The notes beneath the pieces are model-generated. The model saw only the letters and a program-made list of their open reading frames with translations, was not told the origin of the DNA and made no database searches. Made by a program: the position numbers and the translations under genes. A stretch of 64,000 nucleotides of DNA from CATOSP01 sp965204715 (GTDB lineage: Bacteria; Chloroflexota; Dehalococcoidia; Lucifugimonadales; UBA3495), in contig OZ242009.1 of assembly GCA_965204715.1 (NCBI GenBank), positions 1,984,001 through 2,048,000 of the forward strand, written 5' to 3'. Positions 26,427-35,359 of this stretch are shown here, piece by piece. Position 1 is the first letter of the stretch, and every line of letters starts with the position of its first letter.

Positions 26427-27640
26427 TTATCTGGGGCGCCCAACGGGAGCCCGGCGCCAGGGGTGACTGGCCGCAGGCCGGTGAGGGAGTTTTGACCCCT
26501 CCCTTCCACCGGATAGTGCAACCCCGGCGGGGCTTTTCACCGGGACCTCCGGTCTATCCGCCGGGCTGAGTTTGGCCCCCGGTTCTCCGGCTGCCGCCAG
26601 CCGCCGCCGGGGGCCTGCTTTCTCTCCGGGTGTGCCGGAACTCCGGGAGCCCCGCTTTCTGAGCCGCCGGGCTATACGCGGCCATTCCCCGGCCCAGCGG
26701 CCGCTGCATACAATGTTGCGCAAGCCCAGCATGGGATTTACATGGGGCCGCGCCCAGTGCATTCCTCCCCCCTTCAACCTCGCTTCCACCACCAGCTTGT
26801 TGCCGCTCTCCACCGCACCGCTTCCTATGGGCCAGCCCTGGGCCCGCAAGACCGGATAGCGCATCTGGGCTTCCCGCTTTTCCAGGTAGGCCAGGGGTTT
26901 GCCCAGGTCAGTTTCCCGGCCTTGGACCAAGACCCTGATGTCCTCCAATACCGGACCGGCGCCCTCATGTTTGAGACGCTGCGTCTGTTCCCGTTGCCAT
27001 TCATCAGCCATCGAAGACGCTTCCCCAAACAGGCCCCGGCCGATCTCCCCCATGTACCCCGCAGCATGGGGAAAGTCCAGAATCCGCACCGCACCGGGAC
27101 AATGAAAGTCCCCGAATCCCTGAATCCATTCGGCCCCATCGGACACCAGGGCCACTTGGCCCTTTTCCCCCACCCCCCGCCGGCAGGTCTCCGCCAATGC
27201 CTGCCGGGTGAAGCCCGCCGCATCGCTCAACCGGGAAAAATAGGACATCTCCTTCAGGGTTCCAGGCTCCGCACCCGTCTCATCCACCTCCCCAATCACC
27301 ATCGTCTTGACCTCAGCCCATTCTCCTCCCGCCAAGGGCGCCATCGCCCCGTCCACTTCCACCACCAGCCGGGCTGAGCCGGAACCGGCCACTTCCCAGT
27401 CCACTTCCCGGCCCTGTTCCAACGCCCCGGCCTCCTCCTCCTGAATGACCACATAAGCCGCCCCCGCTGCTTCGGTATGCCGTCTTACCGTGGCTTCACT
27501 GAGGGAATTCAGCTTCATCCAGTCCACCAGGAGCCGTTGCGCCTTCTCGAAGGGCATCCAACTCCCCAGCCGCACCAGAACCTCTTCCAGCCCCGGAGTC
27601 AGACAGCCCGGCAGCAATTCCAGCTCTTCATCCAGGGGGG
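26427..27640 (-). CDS. ISKra4 transposase, catalytic part (second frame)
   Basis: This frame supplies FSPLDEELELLPGCLTPG, then LSEATVRRHTEAAGAAYV, VVEVDGAMAPLAGG (probable first catalytic Asp), ALVSDGAEWIQGFGDFH (second Asp) and QGWPIGSGAVESGNKLVV (Glu), the ISKra4/UPF0236-type DDE set. Coordinates begin at the C6 run (27635-27640) where the shift from the upstream frame must occur; the frame itself is open further upstream but unrelated. The last 70 residues are Pro/Arg-rich and may be non-functional read-through. Confidence 0.8.
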
Positions 27641-27990
27641 AAAAGTTTCCCGCCGCAAGCGGGGCAGACCCCGTACTCCCGTTCCAGCGTGACCTCCTGC
27701 CCCCCCAGGGTCTGCAACCGCCGCTCCCGCTTGCCCGAAGAGGCCAGTTCATGGCCGCAATCAGGGCATACCGGCCTTTCTCCAGGCTGACTTCCGCTCC
27801 AGTCCCTGGCGGAACTGGCCAGAGCCGTATCCTGGAGCATCCGGCCCCGCAACTTCGCCAGCCGCAGGTCCAGTTCCTTTTCAATCTCACTAAAAGTGGC
27901 TTTAGGATTCTGCAACCGCCACTCTTTCATCCCGGTGATTGCTTCTTCGCTCAACTCCCGCCAAGTCAATCCCCAATCCTTCATTTCCAT
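27628..27990 (-). CDS. ISKra4 transposase, N-terminal zinc-finger part (first frame)
   Basis: About 120 residues from ATG 27990 (a GTG at 27999 is possible). It starts MEMKDWGLTWRELSEEAITG and carries two CxxC pairs (CPDCGHEL and CPACGGKL), the zinc ribbon of this family. It stops at 27628 just after LFPPG; a +1 shift in CTTTTCCCCCC restores the expected FxPLDEELELLPG junction. Whether this is a programmed shift or a single-base mutation cannot be told from one copy. Confidence 0.8.
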   Translation of the reverse strand: MEMKDWGLTWRELSEEAITGMKEWRLQNPKATFSEIEKELDLRLAKLRGRMLQDTALASSARDWSGSQPGERPVCPDCGHELASSGKRERRLQTLGGQEVTLEREYGVCPACGGKLFPPG

Positions 27991-28149
27991 AAGACACACC
28001 CATCCTCTCCCTATCCAAAATTCTGACGGACACCCAACCTTGGTGGAGACGCTGCGGTAGATTAGAGTAACTCAAGACTGTGAGATTGACAGCGGTTTGA
28101 CAGTTGCCTATGTTAGGTCGGCATCTATCCGGTCTCATGGAGGTGAGTT

Positions 28150-29190
28150 GTGCCGCTTGGTTGGGCGATAGTCAGCACCGGGTTTCACCCTGACCTCAAG
28201 GTTGTACCGGCCATCGCCGAGGCGGGGGACTCAGACTTGGTTGCCGTGTACAGCCGTGATCGCGGGCGGGCGGAGGCCTTTGCCGAGAAACACGGTGCCA
28301 ATACGGCCTACGACTCTCTGGAAGCCATGCTGGTCGATTCCAGGGTCGAGGCCGTGTTTGTCTGCTCTCCAAACTCCCTTCACGCTGAACATACCCTCCA
28401 GGCTGCGCGGGCGAGCAAGCATGTGTTGTGCGAAAAGCCTATGGCTACGAGCCTGTACGATGCGGTGTCGATGGTCAGAGTTTGCAGGGAGCAGGGGGTG
28501 AAGCTGGGCGTGGGGTATCACCTGCGGACTCATCCCGGGCACCTGATGGCCCGGCGGGCGATTGCCGACGGCGTTCTGGGCCGGTTGGTGCTGGCCCAGG
28601 GACAGTGGGGGTTCGGTGTCCGGGGGCAAGAGGGTCCGCCGCCACGGAGCGGCAACCGGGTGTGGTGGGACCAACCTGAGATGATCGGCGGCGCGTCCAC
28701 CATGATGGGTACCGGAGTCCACGCGGTTGACCTGATGCGCTTCCTCATCGGCCGGGAAGTTGTCGAGGTCAGTGCAATGACGGATGGCCAGACCGAACAA
28801 CGGCCACTGGAGCAACTGGCCACAATAGCCCTGCGTTTTGAGGGCGGGGCCATTGCCACCATTGCTTGCAGCCGCCTGCTGCCGGACTCGCGGAATGACT
28901 TCACGATTTATGGCAGTCTTGGCCGGGTCAGGGGAGAGGCGACGCTGTGGGAGGCTCGCCAGGGGCGGGTGGAGCTTATCAGCGAGGACGTCCATCGCAC
29001 CGAGGTCTGCCCGGACCAATACTTGGGCAACTTCATCGCAGAAGTCGAGGACTTTCACCGGGCCATCGAGGAAGACCGGGAACCGGCGGCGACGGGAATG
29101 GATGGGCTGCGGGCGGTGGAGATAACACTGGCAATGATCGAGTCGGCCAGGGAGGGGCGGACGGTGAAGCTGGAGCGGGCGGAAGTGTAG
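28150..29190 (+). CDS. Gfo/Idh/MocA-family oxidoreductase
   Basis: 346 residues from GTG 28150 with GGAGGTG upstream. It has a Rossmann N-terminal domain (WAIVSTGFHPDLKVVPAIAE), the characteristic CEKPMA motif (LCEKPMATSLYDAV) carrying the catalytic Lys, and a C-terminal alpha/beta domain with GTGVHAVDLMRFL, where His is the usual acid/base. The family reduces or oxidises sugars, inositols or related alcohols with NAD(P). The substrate is not evident. It follows the ISKra4 insertion by 105 bases. Confidence 0.93.
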   Translation: MPLGWAIVSTGFHPDLKVVPAIAEAGDSDLVAVYSRDRGRAEAFAEKHGANTAYDSLEAMLVDSRVEAVFVCSPNSLHAEHTLQAARASKHVLCEKPMATSLYDAVSMVRVCREQGVKLGVGYHLRTHPGHLMARRAIADGVLGRLVLAQGQWGFGVRGQEGPPPRSGNRVWWDQPEMIGGASTMMGTGVHAVDLMRFLIGREVVEVSAMTDGQTEQRPLEQLATIALRFEGGAIATIACSRLLPDSRNDFTIYGSLGRVRGEATLWEARQGRVELISEDVHRTEVCPDQYLGNFIAEVEDFHRAIEEDREPAATGMDGLRAVEITLAMIESAREGRTVKLERAEV

Positions 29191-29238
29191 CGGGAACTTA
29201 TATTCCGTAATCCGCGGCCACGCTTCATGCAACGGGGA

Positions 29239-29520
29239 TCACGGCTCCCACGCGGGATAGGTCCAGCCTTGCTGGATGATACTGGTGCGGTGCTCCATGA
29301 GGCGGCGGTATCCGGCGTGGTCGTAGCGATAGGCGCGTTTGAGGTTGGCGATGGTGAGGGCGGGTTCCACGTCGTAGGTGCCGACTACGGGGCGGCCGGG
29401 GTACGCCTTGGCGGCGTCTTCAGCGAAGAGGAGCAGTTCCGCCTTGGCCAGCAGTTCATCCTCACACCGGGAATGGACGCGCAGCGGCGGCCCTTCGCCT
29501 GGGACCAGGAGATATTCCAT
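29239..29520 (-). CDS. Hypothetical protein
   Basis: 93 residues from ATG 29520 (a GTG at 29538 is the alternative). It begins MEYLLVPGEGPPLRVHSRCE and ends SIIQQGWTYPAWEP. No known family, signal or membrane segment is seen. It lies 82 bases downstream of the MoaD-like gene on the same strand, so the two may be cotranscribed. Confidence 0.5.
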   Translation of the reverse strand: MEYLLVPGEGPPLRVHSRCEDELLAKAELLLFAEDAAKAYPGRPVVGTYDVEPALTIANLKRAYRYDHAGYRRLMEHRTSIIQQGWTYPAWEP

Positions 29521-29602
29521 TTTATATCCCGCTCCCACTCCGCTTCCGCCTCCATGCCACTTACCGCGGGGGTTGTTGGGTGGGGAGGGTTGAAAGGTTG
29601 GT

Positions 29603-29872
29603 TCAGCCTCCGCCTATGGCGGGGAGGAAGTGGACCTCGCTGTTTTCGTTCAGGCGTTCCAGCAGGCCCAACTGGCTGGTCTCGCCGTCGACTATGACAG
29701 CCACGCCGGGCAGGAGGGTATCCTCCTCGGGGTCGTAGAGGCGATCCTTGACGCCAGGGAAATCGCGTTCCAGATTGTTGATTAGCTGGCGCACCGTCGC
29801 GCCCTCGATCTGTACGATCTGTTGACCGCCGGTGAGGGTCTGCATCTGGGTTGGTATCCATACCTCTGCCAT
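29603..29872 (-). CDS. MoaD/ThiS-family ubiquitin-like sulfur carrier
   Basis: 89 residues with the beta-grasp pattern: VWIPTQMQTLTGGQ, TVRQLINNLERDFPGVKD, LLPGVAVIVDGETSQLG, and the C-terminus VHFLPAIGGG. The terminal Gly-Gly is the site of adenylation and thiocarboxylation by an E1-like partner. None is adjacent, so the pathway (molybdopterin, thiamine, cysteine or another) is open. The extra final Gly beyond GG is visible and slightly unusual. Confidence 0.9.
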   Translation of the reverse strand: MAEVWIPTQMQTLTGGQQIVQIEGATVRQLINNLERDFPGVKDRLYDPEEDTLLPGVAVIVDGETSQLGLLERLNENSEVHFLPAIGGG

Positions 29873-30048
29873 AGCCGCCTACCCGCCGTTGTCTTTGTGG
29901 GCTGGACTGCTCAGGGACTGGCGCAGAGTCGTTGCTAGTCCTGATAGCGTCTCTCCCTATAGTATCATAAAATGCAGCTACTCCCGGCGCGGATGAGACC
30001 TCCGGGGCCGCGCCTGAGGCCGGAACATCAGAGGAAAAGGGGAGCAAG

Positions 30049-30936
30049 ATGGACACGATCATTATCAAGGGGTGCCTGAACGGCGGGAGAGGCCGAGAGG
30101 ACAACCCCAATGTGCCCTGGACACCCGAAGAAGTTGCCCAGGAGGCGATCAGGTGCTACGACGCGGGCGCGTGCATCGTGCATATTCACGCGCGTAACCC
30201 CGACGGCAGCGCGAGCTACGATCCGAAATGGTATGCCGAGACCAGTGCCATGATCCGGGCGCAGTGCGACCTGGTGTTGAACTACACCACGGCCAGGCGT
30301 GCCGGGGTGCCGGTGGAGGAAGTGACTGGCTATCTCCTGGGGACGCCGAACCCGGTGGAGATGGTGTCCCTCAACTTGGGCCACGGGGTGCGGTGGCCGA
30401 TGGACCCGCAGACGGGGAAACGCCAAACTGCAATGTCACACAACAGCTACGAGGACATCATCGCCACTCTGGACGCCTGCTACCAGCGGGGGACGTTCCC
30501 GGAACCGGCGGTCCATGATACCGGGATGCTGAACAACGCGATCACGCTGATGCGTGAGGGGAGCATCAAGAGTTCCCGGTACTTCCTGGTTGAGCCGGGG
30601 GCGCACTGGGGTGACGGCCGGCAGTCGATGGTGGGCTCGCCGCGGAACTACACGATGATCACGGACAACATCCGCGAGTTCTATCCCGAGGCCACCTGGC
30701 TGGCGCACAGCAACGGCGACCAGACCTTCGTTATCGGAGCGATTGCGATTGCTACCGGGGCGCACCTGCGGGTTGGAATGGAGGACAGTCCCTTCCTGCC
30801 CAATAACCCGTGTCCGACGTCCAATGCCCAGTACATCGAGTGGGCGGTCACGATGGCGCGGGCGTTGGGTAGGGAACCTGCAACGCCTACCCAGGCGAGG
30901 GAGATCCTGGGGCTGCTGCCGGCGATTCAGGACTAG
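30049..30936 (+). CDS. BKACE / 3-keto-5-aminohexanoate cleavage-type enzyme (DUF849)
   Basis: 295 residues with the BKACE pattern. IIIKGCLNGGRGR starts the TIM barrel, AGACIVHIHARNPDGS contains the HxH zinc ligands, and a late HSNGDQTFV segment is present. The family condenses a beta-keto acid with acetyl-CoA, releasing acetoacetate and a new CoA ester; the specificity is spread over many substrates. No thiolase or CoA-transferase is adjacent. GGGGAG precedes ATG 30049. Confidence 0.9.
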   Translation: MDTIIIKGCLNGGRGREDNPNVPWTPEEVAQEAIRCYDAGACIVHIHARNPDGSASYDPKWYAETSAMIRAQCDLVLNYTTARRAGVPVEEVTGYLLGTPNPVEMVSLNLGHGVRWPMDPQTGKRQTAMSHNSYEDIIATLDACYQRGTFPEPAVHDTGMLNNAITLMREGSIKSSRYFLVEPGAHWGDGRQSMVGSPRNYTMITDNIREFYPEATWLAHSNGDQTFVIGAIAIATGAHLRVGMEDSPFLPNNPCPTSNAQYIEWAVTMARALGREPATPTQAREILGLLPAIQD

Positions 30937-30986
30937 GGGTCCCGGCTACATCCTAAAGAATGAGTTGGTGTAGTCTCGCTTCCCGG

Positions 30987-32177
30987 CTACTCGAATTGCG
31001 CCAACTCTTGCTGGGCAGCGGCGAGGCTTGATCCCTGGGCTACCTCGTAGCCCTGACGGGACAGGGCGATTTCGAGGGCCGACAGCAGGGCGAATACGTT
31101 GGTCTCCCTGGCCGACTCGCCCATCAGCCCAATGCGCCACACCTTGCCTCGCAGGTCGCCGAGGCCGCCGCCGATTTCGATGTTGTGCTCCTCAAGCAGG
31201 GCCCGGCGCACCGCGCCATCATCCACGCCTTCGGGGATGACGGCGGCGGTCAGGGGGTTGAGCCGGTGGCCCGGTTCGGCGAGGACCCCGATGCCCAGGG
31301 CCTGCAAGCCCGCCCGAAGGACTGCCGCGACCCGTGCGTGTCGCTGGATGCGCTCCTCTATTCCCTCCTCCATCGCCATGCTCAGGGCTTCCCGGAGGGA
31401 GTAGGTCATGGAGATGGGGGCAGTATGGTGATAGGATCGTGTGCCGGACCAGTAGGTCTCCAGTTCCTTGAGGCTGAAGTAGAAGCTCTGTACCTTTGAC
31501 TCCCGGGAGTTGACGACTTCCATCGCCCGTGGGCCGAAACTTATGGGAGCCAGGCCGGGGGGAGCGCCGAGGCATTTCTGCGCGCCGCTATAGCAGACAT
31601 CGATGTCCCATTCGTCCATGCGCATATCGTGGCCGCCGAGGGAGGTAACTGCGTCCACGATTACCAGCGCCCCGTGCCGGTGGGCCAAGTCTATGATGCT
31701 GGTCAGGTCGTTCAGTACGCCAGTGGAGGTTTCCCCGTGTATCACGCCCACGGCTTTGACCCTGGGCAATTGGTCGAGCAGGGCGGCAAGGCTGTCCACG
31801 TCCACGGGCTGTCCCCACGGGCTGTCAACCATGTGTGTTTCCGCGCCGCACCGTTCCGCGATGTCCGCCAACCGGTTGCCAAAGTACCCGTTGCGGCAGA
31901 CCACCATCGTGTCCCCGCGCTCCAGGATGTTGGCGCAGGCTGCCTCCATCCCGCCCGTTCCGGTGGCGGATATGGGGAAGGTCATGGGGTTGGAGGTGCC
32001 GTAGATGCGCCTAAGCATCTCGGAAACGTCGTCCATGACCTGGAAGAAGTCCGGGTCAAGGTGGCCCACTACGGGCAGGGTCATGGCCCGCAGCACACGC
32101 GGGTGAACGGTGCTGGGGCCGGGCCCCAACAGGATTCTTGGCGACGGACGCATGTCCATCATGTACGGTTCAGTCAA
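30987..32177 (-). CDS. Class V aminotransferase (alanine-glyoxylate / PucG-like)
   Basis: 396 residues from TTG 32177, chosen because GGGAGGG is well spaced before it; ATG codons at 32162 and 32159 are alternatives. Family motifs are LLGPGPSTVHPRVLRAM at the start, ISATGTGGMEAA, HGETSTGVLNDL, VDAVTSLGGHDM and SGAQKCLGAPPGL, where Lys binds PLP. It converts glyoxylate plus an amino donor to glycine, or degrades ureidoglycine-type compounds in PucG. The donor is not evident. Nothing adjacent clarifies the pathway. Confidence 0.92.
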   Translation of the reverse strand: MTEPYMMDMRPSPRILLGPGPSTVHPRVLRAMTLPVVGHLDPDFFQVMDDVSEMLRRIYGTSNPMTFPISATGTGGMEAACANILERGDTMVVCRNGYFGNRLADIAERCGAETHMVDSPWGQPVDVDSLAALLDQLPRVKAVGVIHGETSTGVLNDLTSIIDLAHRHGALVIVDAVTSLGGHDMRMDEWDIDVCYSGAQKCLGAPPGLAPISFGPRAMEVVNSRESKVQSFYFSLKELETYWSGTRSYHHTAPISMTYSLREALSMAMEEGIEERIQRHARVAAVLRAGLQALGIGVLAEPGHRLNPLTAAVIPEGVDDGAVRRALLEEHNIEIGGGLGDLRGKVWRIGLMGESARETNVFALLSALEIALSRQGYEVAQGSSLAAAQQELAQFE

Positions 32178-32238
32178 GCAGTCCCTCCCGTATTGCAGAG
32201 CCTTTGCAATGGTGTGTTCCTAATACCAAGGTTGATAT

Positions 32239-32263
32239 GGATTCCCGCTTTCTCGGGAATGAC
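32239..32263. repeat. REP-like short palindromic repeat (copy 2)
   Basis: GATTCCCG and CGGGAATG arms frame a CTTTCT centre. It is intergenic, related to the elements at 15735 and 60928. Confidence 0.5.
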
Positions 32264-32390
32264 TTTCGAGGGCAAGGTTCCGCTACAGAAGAGAGACCAC
32301 CGGTCTGATTCCTTGGCGAATGCTCTCTGCATCCGCCCTGCGCCGACGGATAAAACATGTGGTCTGTGGTTCCAAAGATGATTCGATGAA

Positions 32391-32425
32391 CGCCGAGTCC
32401 TCTCCCATGTGGGATGGACTCGGCG
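32391..32425 (-). terminator. Terminator-like hairpin after the SDR gene
   Basis: CGCCGAGTCC (32391-32400) and GGACTCGGCG (32416-32425) form a perfect 10-bp stem with a 15-base loop. On the minus strand it is followed only by TTCATC, so termination strength is uncertain. Confidence 0.5.
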
Positions 32426-32448
32426 GAAAGGGTCCGGTTGGGTGGTGG

Positions 32449-33246
32449 CTACAGCACAGCGGATGAACCGCCGTCGATGTTGACCGCGATTCCGGTGAGG
32501 TAGCTGGCGCGTTCGGAGGCTAGGAATGTGATAACGTCGCCGGCCTCGTAGTCCTCGCCCATGCGGCCCAGTGGGACGCCCCTTCCGCGCACTGATTCGG
32601 CCCAGATGTCCTCGATGGTCAAGTCAGGGTTGTTGACCTTTTGGACTTCCAGCCGCCTCTCGGTCTGGCCGCTCTTGATCAGGCCGATGCAGACTGTGGA
32701 CACGAGGATGTTGTCCTTGGCCAGGTCCTTTGACAACCCCTTGGTGATGGCCTGCCCGGCAGCCCTGGAGATCGACGTGGGCATGGAGTTGGCTCCCGGG
32801 GTGCGTCCGCCCAGGTTTGTGACGTTGATGATGCGGCCACCGCCGACCTTGCGCATCTCGGGCACTGCTTCCCGGATGAATCGGATGGCTCCCCAGACCT
32901 TCAGGTCGAAGTCGAACTCCCAGTCCTCGTCGCTTACTTCCTCAAAGTTCTTGGCCATGGACGCGCCAGCGTTATTGACCAGAATGTCCACCCGGCCGAA
33001 ATTGTCCACAGCGGTCTTTATCACGCGGGCCGCGGTGTCCTTGTCGATAACGTCACCGGCCACTGGGAGGGCAACGCCTTCAGTGGCTATCTTGATGTCC
33101 TGCGCAGCCTGCTCCAGAACGTCGGGACGGCGGGCCACCAGGACGACCCGCGCACCCTCCCTGGCCATGCTAAGGGCAGCCGCCTTGCCTATACCGTAAC
33201 TCCCGCCGGTGATGATCGCTACCTTGTCCTGTAGCCCTAAGTCCAT
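32449..33246 (-). CDS. SDR-family protein lacking the catalytic Tyr/Lys
   Basis: 265 residues with a normal Rossmann start (VAIITGGSYGIGKAAALSM) and NNAG (ILVNNAGASMAKN). In classical SDRs the active site is YxxxK; the aligned segment here is PTSISRAAGQAITKGL, in which Tyr is Thr and Lys is Arg. This matches the SDR-like subgroup with PTSxSRAA that is known to lack the canonical tetrad. NAD(P) binding is likely but the reaction is unknown, and catalysis by a different residue is possible. It is divergent from the T-box leader of trpE. Confidence 0.85.
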   Translation of the reverse strand: MDLGLQDKVAIITGGSYGIGKAAALSMAREGARVVLVARRPDVLEQAAQDIKIATEGVALPVAGDVIDKDTAARVIKTAVDNFGRVDILVNNAGASMAKNFEEVSDEDWEFDFDLKVWGAIRFIREAVPEMRKVGGGRIINVTNLGGRTPGANSMPTSISRAAGQAITKGLSKDLAKDNILVSTVCIGLIKSGQTERRLEVQKVNNPDLTIEDIWAESVRGRGVPLGRMGEDYEAGDVITFLASERASYLTGIAVNIDGGSSAVL

Positions 33247-33450
33247 TTCCCCAACTCCTTGCTATCGAATCCGTCAAGCGGCTATTCAAGCTCCACCTTG
33301 GCGAGTGGCTTGGCTCCTGTTGAACGCGGCCCATTATAGCAACGGCGCCAGTCCCGGCCAACTGGGGGGGCCGGGAGCGCACTGTTGACACCGCATGCTC
33401 CTGCACCCTACACTGGTTGGCAACAAACGAACACACCAAAGGCTGTGAAG

Positions 33451-33759
33451 GGGAGTAGTAGGCTTCCAGCGAGGCCCAGAGAGCCGGAGCAGGTGGGAAC
33501 CGGCGCCAGGCGCAGAAGCACGAATGGACCCCGGAGCCGCAGGCCGACCGCCTATCAATGCCGGACACCATCCGGCGCCAGGGCGCTAGGCCGGGACGGT
33601 TGGGCGCCGTTACAGGCCCGCGGCATAGGGGAAACGTAGGCAGTACCCCTCCCGCCGGCAGAGAAGTTGGCCAAGCTCCGTCTACGCCATTGGAGTGCGG
33701 CCTGCAAATAGGGTGGCAACACGGGTGTGGCCCGTCCCTTGGAGGACGGGCCCTATTTT
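33451..33759 (+). promoter_or_regulatory. T-box riboswitch, tRNA-Trp specific, upstream of trpE
   Basis: The leader has the ordered T-box features: AGTA near the stem I base (33453-33456), CAGAGAGCCGGAGCAGG with the loop GGTGGGAACCGG, GAATGGACC with a TGG specifier at 33525-33527 (Trp codon), then AGGGTGGCAAC (33710-33720), the T-box core that pairs with the tRNA acceptor end. A terminator follows. Uncharged tRNA-Trp would stabilise the antiterminator and turn on the trp operon. The 5' limit is approximate. Confidence 0.85.
33729..33759 (+). terminator. T-box terminator
   Basis: GGCCCGTCC (33729-33737) pairs with GGACGGGCC (33744-33752), followed by CTATTTT. The 5' strand overlaps the antiterminator, so the two folds are exclusive. 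Confidence 0.85.
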
Positions 33760-33829
33760 ATTGGCCCCAACCCTGTACTTCGCCGGCAGCGCCGGGCAAA
33801 GCAATAATCAAAACGGGAAAGGTAGCCCT

Positions 33830-35293
33830 ATGTACCACCCAACTTTGGAAGAGGTCAAATCCCTGGCGGGACAGGGCAACCTGGTGCCCGTCTATCGCTC
33901 CATTCACGCTGACCTGGAGACCCCGGTCTCGGCGTACCTCAAGGTAGCCCGCCCGCCCTACTCTTTCCTGCTGGAAAGCGTTGAAGGCGGAGAGAGGCTG
34001 GGCCGCTACAGCTTCATCGGCACCGACCCCTACCGCGTGTTCCATACCGGTGCTGGCCAACCCAAGGGCGAGGTGGACCCCCTGACGTTGATCGAGCAGG
34101 AAATGGGCCAGTACAAACTCATCCCTGTCAGTGGTCTGCCCGTCTTCCACGGCGGGGCCGTCGGCTACCTGGCCTACGACACCATCCGGTATTTCGAGCC
34201 GAGGGTGCCGCCCATGACGGCCGACCCCCAGGGCGTCCCTGAGTCGGTCTTCATGTTCGCGGAAACGGTGCTGATATTCGACCATCTGCGTCACGATATC
34301 AAGGTGGTCAGCCACGCCCGCCTGGACGACGGCGTAGAGAAAGCATACGCGGACGCCGTCGGACGCATCGACGAGATGGTCTGCCGTCTCTCCCGGCCTC
34401 TGACGCTGCCGCAGGAGTTGCAGGGTGGTGTCGCCGGTTACAATGGCCCGTCGCCAATCGAGTCCAACTTCACCCCGGAGAGATACGCCGACGTTATCGA
34501 ACGCTGCATCAAATACGTCTATGCCGGTGACATCATCCAGGTGGTCAACTCCCAGCGTTTCTCCCGCCGTACCGGTGCCCATCCCTTCCAGGTCTACAGG
34601 GCGCTTCGGGGGGTGAATCCCTCGCCTTATATGTACTATCTCGATCTGGACGAGTTCCAGATAGTCGGCGCGGCCATCGAAACTGTGGTCAAGGTTGAGG
34701 ACGGCATCGCTGCCACTCACCCCATAGCGGGCACCAGGCCTCGGGGAATGACGCCGGGCGAGGACGAAGCCAACGAACTGGAGTTGAAAGCCAGCGAGAA
34801 GCAGCGGGCGGAACACATCATGCTCGTAGATTTGGGCCGGAATGACATCGGCCGGGTCAGCGAACCCGGAACCGTCCGCGTCACTCAATTGATGGACGTG
34901 GAGCGTTTCTCCCACGTGATGCACTTGGTATCACACGTGGAGGGAAATTTGCGGGCTGACATGACCGCCTATGATGCCCTGCGCTCCTGCTTCCCGGCGG
35001 GCACCGTGTCCGGCGCGCCGAAGATACGGGCTATGGAGATAATCTCTGAGGTTGAGGGAGAAAAGCGCGGCCCCTACGGCGGAGCCGTCGGCTACTTCAG
35101 CTATTCCGGCAACATGGACACCGCCCTCGTACTGCGCACCGGAATCTACAAGGACGGTGTGATGTACGTGCAGGCCGGCGGCGGCATCGTCGCCGACAGC
35201 GTCGCCGAGGACGAATACCAGGAGACACGGCACAAGTCCGGGGCACTCATGCGCGCCATAGACATCGCCGAGAGCGGCGCATTCCCCGGGTAA
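33830..35293 (+). CDS. trpE: Anthranilate synthase component I
   Basis: 487 residues from ATG 33830, after AAAGG; the open frame to 33695 runs through the T-box and is not translated. The feedback-site motif is FLLESVEGGERLGRYSFIG; the catalytic core has PIAGTRPRG, LVDLGRNDIGRV and FPAGTVSGAPKIRAME. It converts chorismate and ammonia (from TrpG) to anthranilate. LLES suggests tryptophan feedback control at the enzyme level, on top of the T-box. First gene of the trp operon. Confidence 0.97.
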   Translation: MYHPTLEEVKSLAGQGNLVPVYRSIHADLETPVSAYLKVARPPYSFLLESVEGGERLGRYSFIGTDPYRVFHTGAGQPKGEVDPLTLIEQEMGQYKLIPVSGLPVFHGGAVGYLAYDTIRYFEPRVPPMTADPQGVPESVFMFAETVLIFDHLRHDIKVVSHARLDDGVEKAYADAVGRIDEMVCRLSRPLTLPQELQGGVAGYNGPSPIESNFTPERYADVIERCIKYVYAGDIIQVVNSQRFSRRTGAHPFQVYRALRGVNPSPYMYYLDLDEFQIVGAAIETVVKVEDGIAATHPIAGTRPRGMTPGEDEANELELKASEKQRAEHIMLVDLGRNDIGRVSEPGTVRVTQLMDVERFSHVMHLVSHVEGNLRADMTAYDALRSCFPAGTVSGAPKIRAMEIISEVEGEKRGPYGGAVGYFSYSGNMDTALVLRTGIYKDGVMYVQAGGGIVADSVAEDEYQETRHKSGALMRAIDIAESGAFPG

Positions 35294-35359
35294 CGGTCTA
35301 CAGATTAGAGGGGCAGTTTGGTTCCGTCAATCTCATAACCAGAGTCGGGAGAAACAACG

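Larger units (their letters stand above)
26403..28035 (-). mobile_element. Complete ISKra4-family insertion sequence
   Basis: Inverted ends: the left reads GGGTGTCCGTCAGAATTTTG from 26403, and the complement of the right end ending at 28035 reads the same 20 bases. Each end is flanked by AACCTTGGT (26394-26402 and 28036-28044), a perfect 9-bp target duplication. Length is 1633 bp. It holds one transposase split in two minus-strand frames. The direct repeats imply a recent insertion. Confidence 0.92.

Noticed and set aside
26441..26660. Pro/Arg-rich C-terminal tail of the ISKra4 transposase as a separate domain
   Set aside because: It resembles read-through of GC-rich inverted-repeat-proximal DNA and has no recognised motif.
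33695..33829. N-terminal extension of trpE through the T-box
   Set aside because: The frame is open but overlaps the antiterminator and terminator; the normal TrpE start with AAAGG is at 33830.
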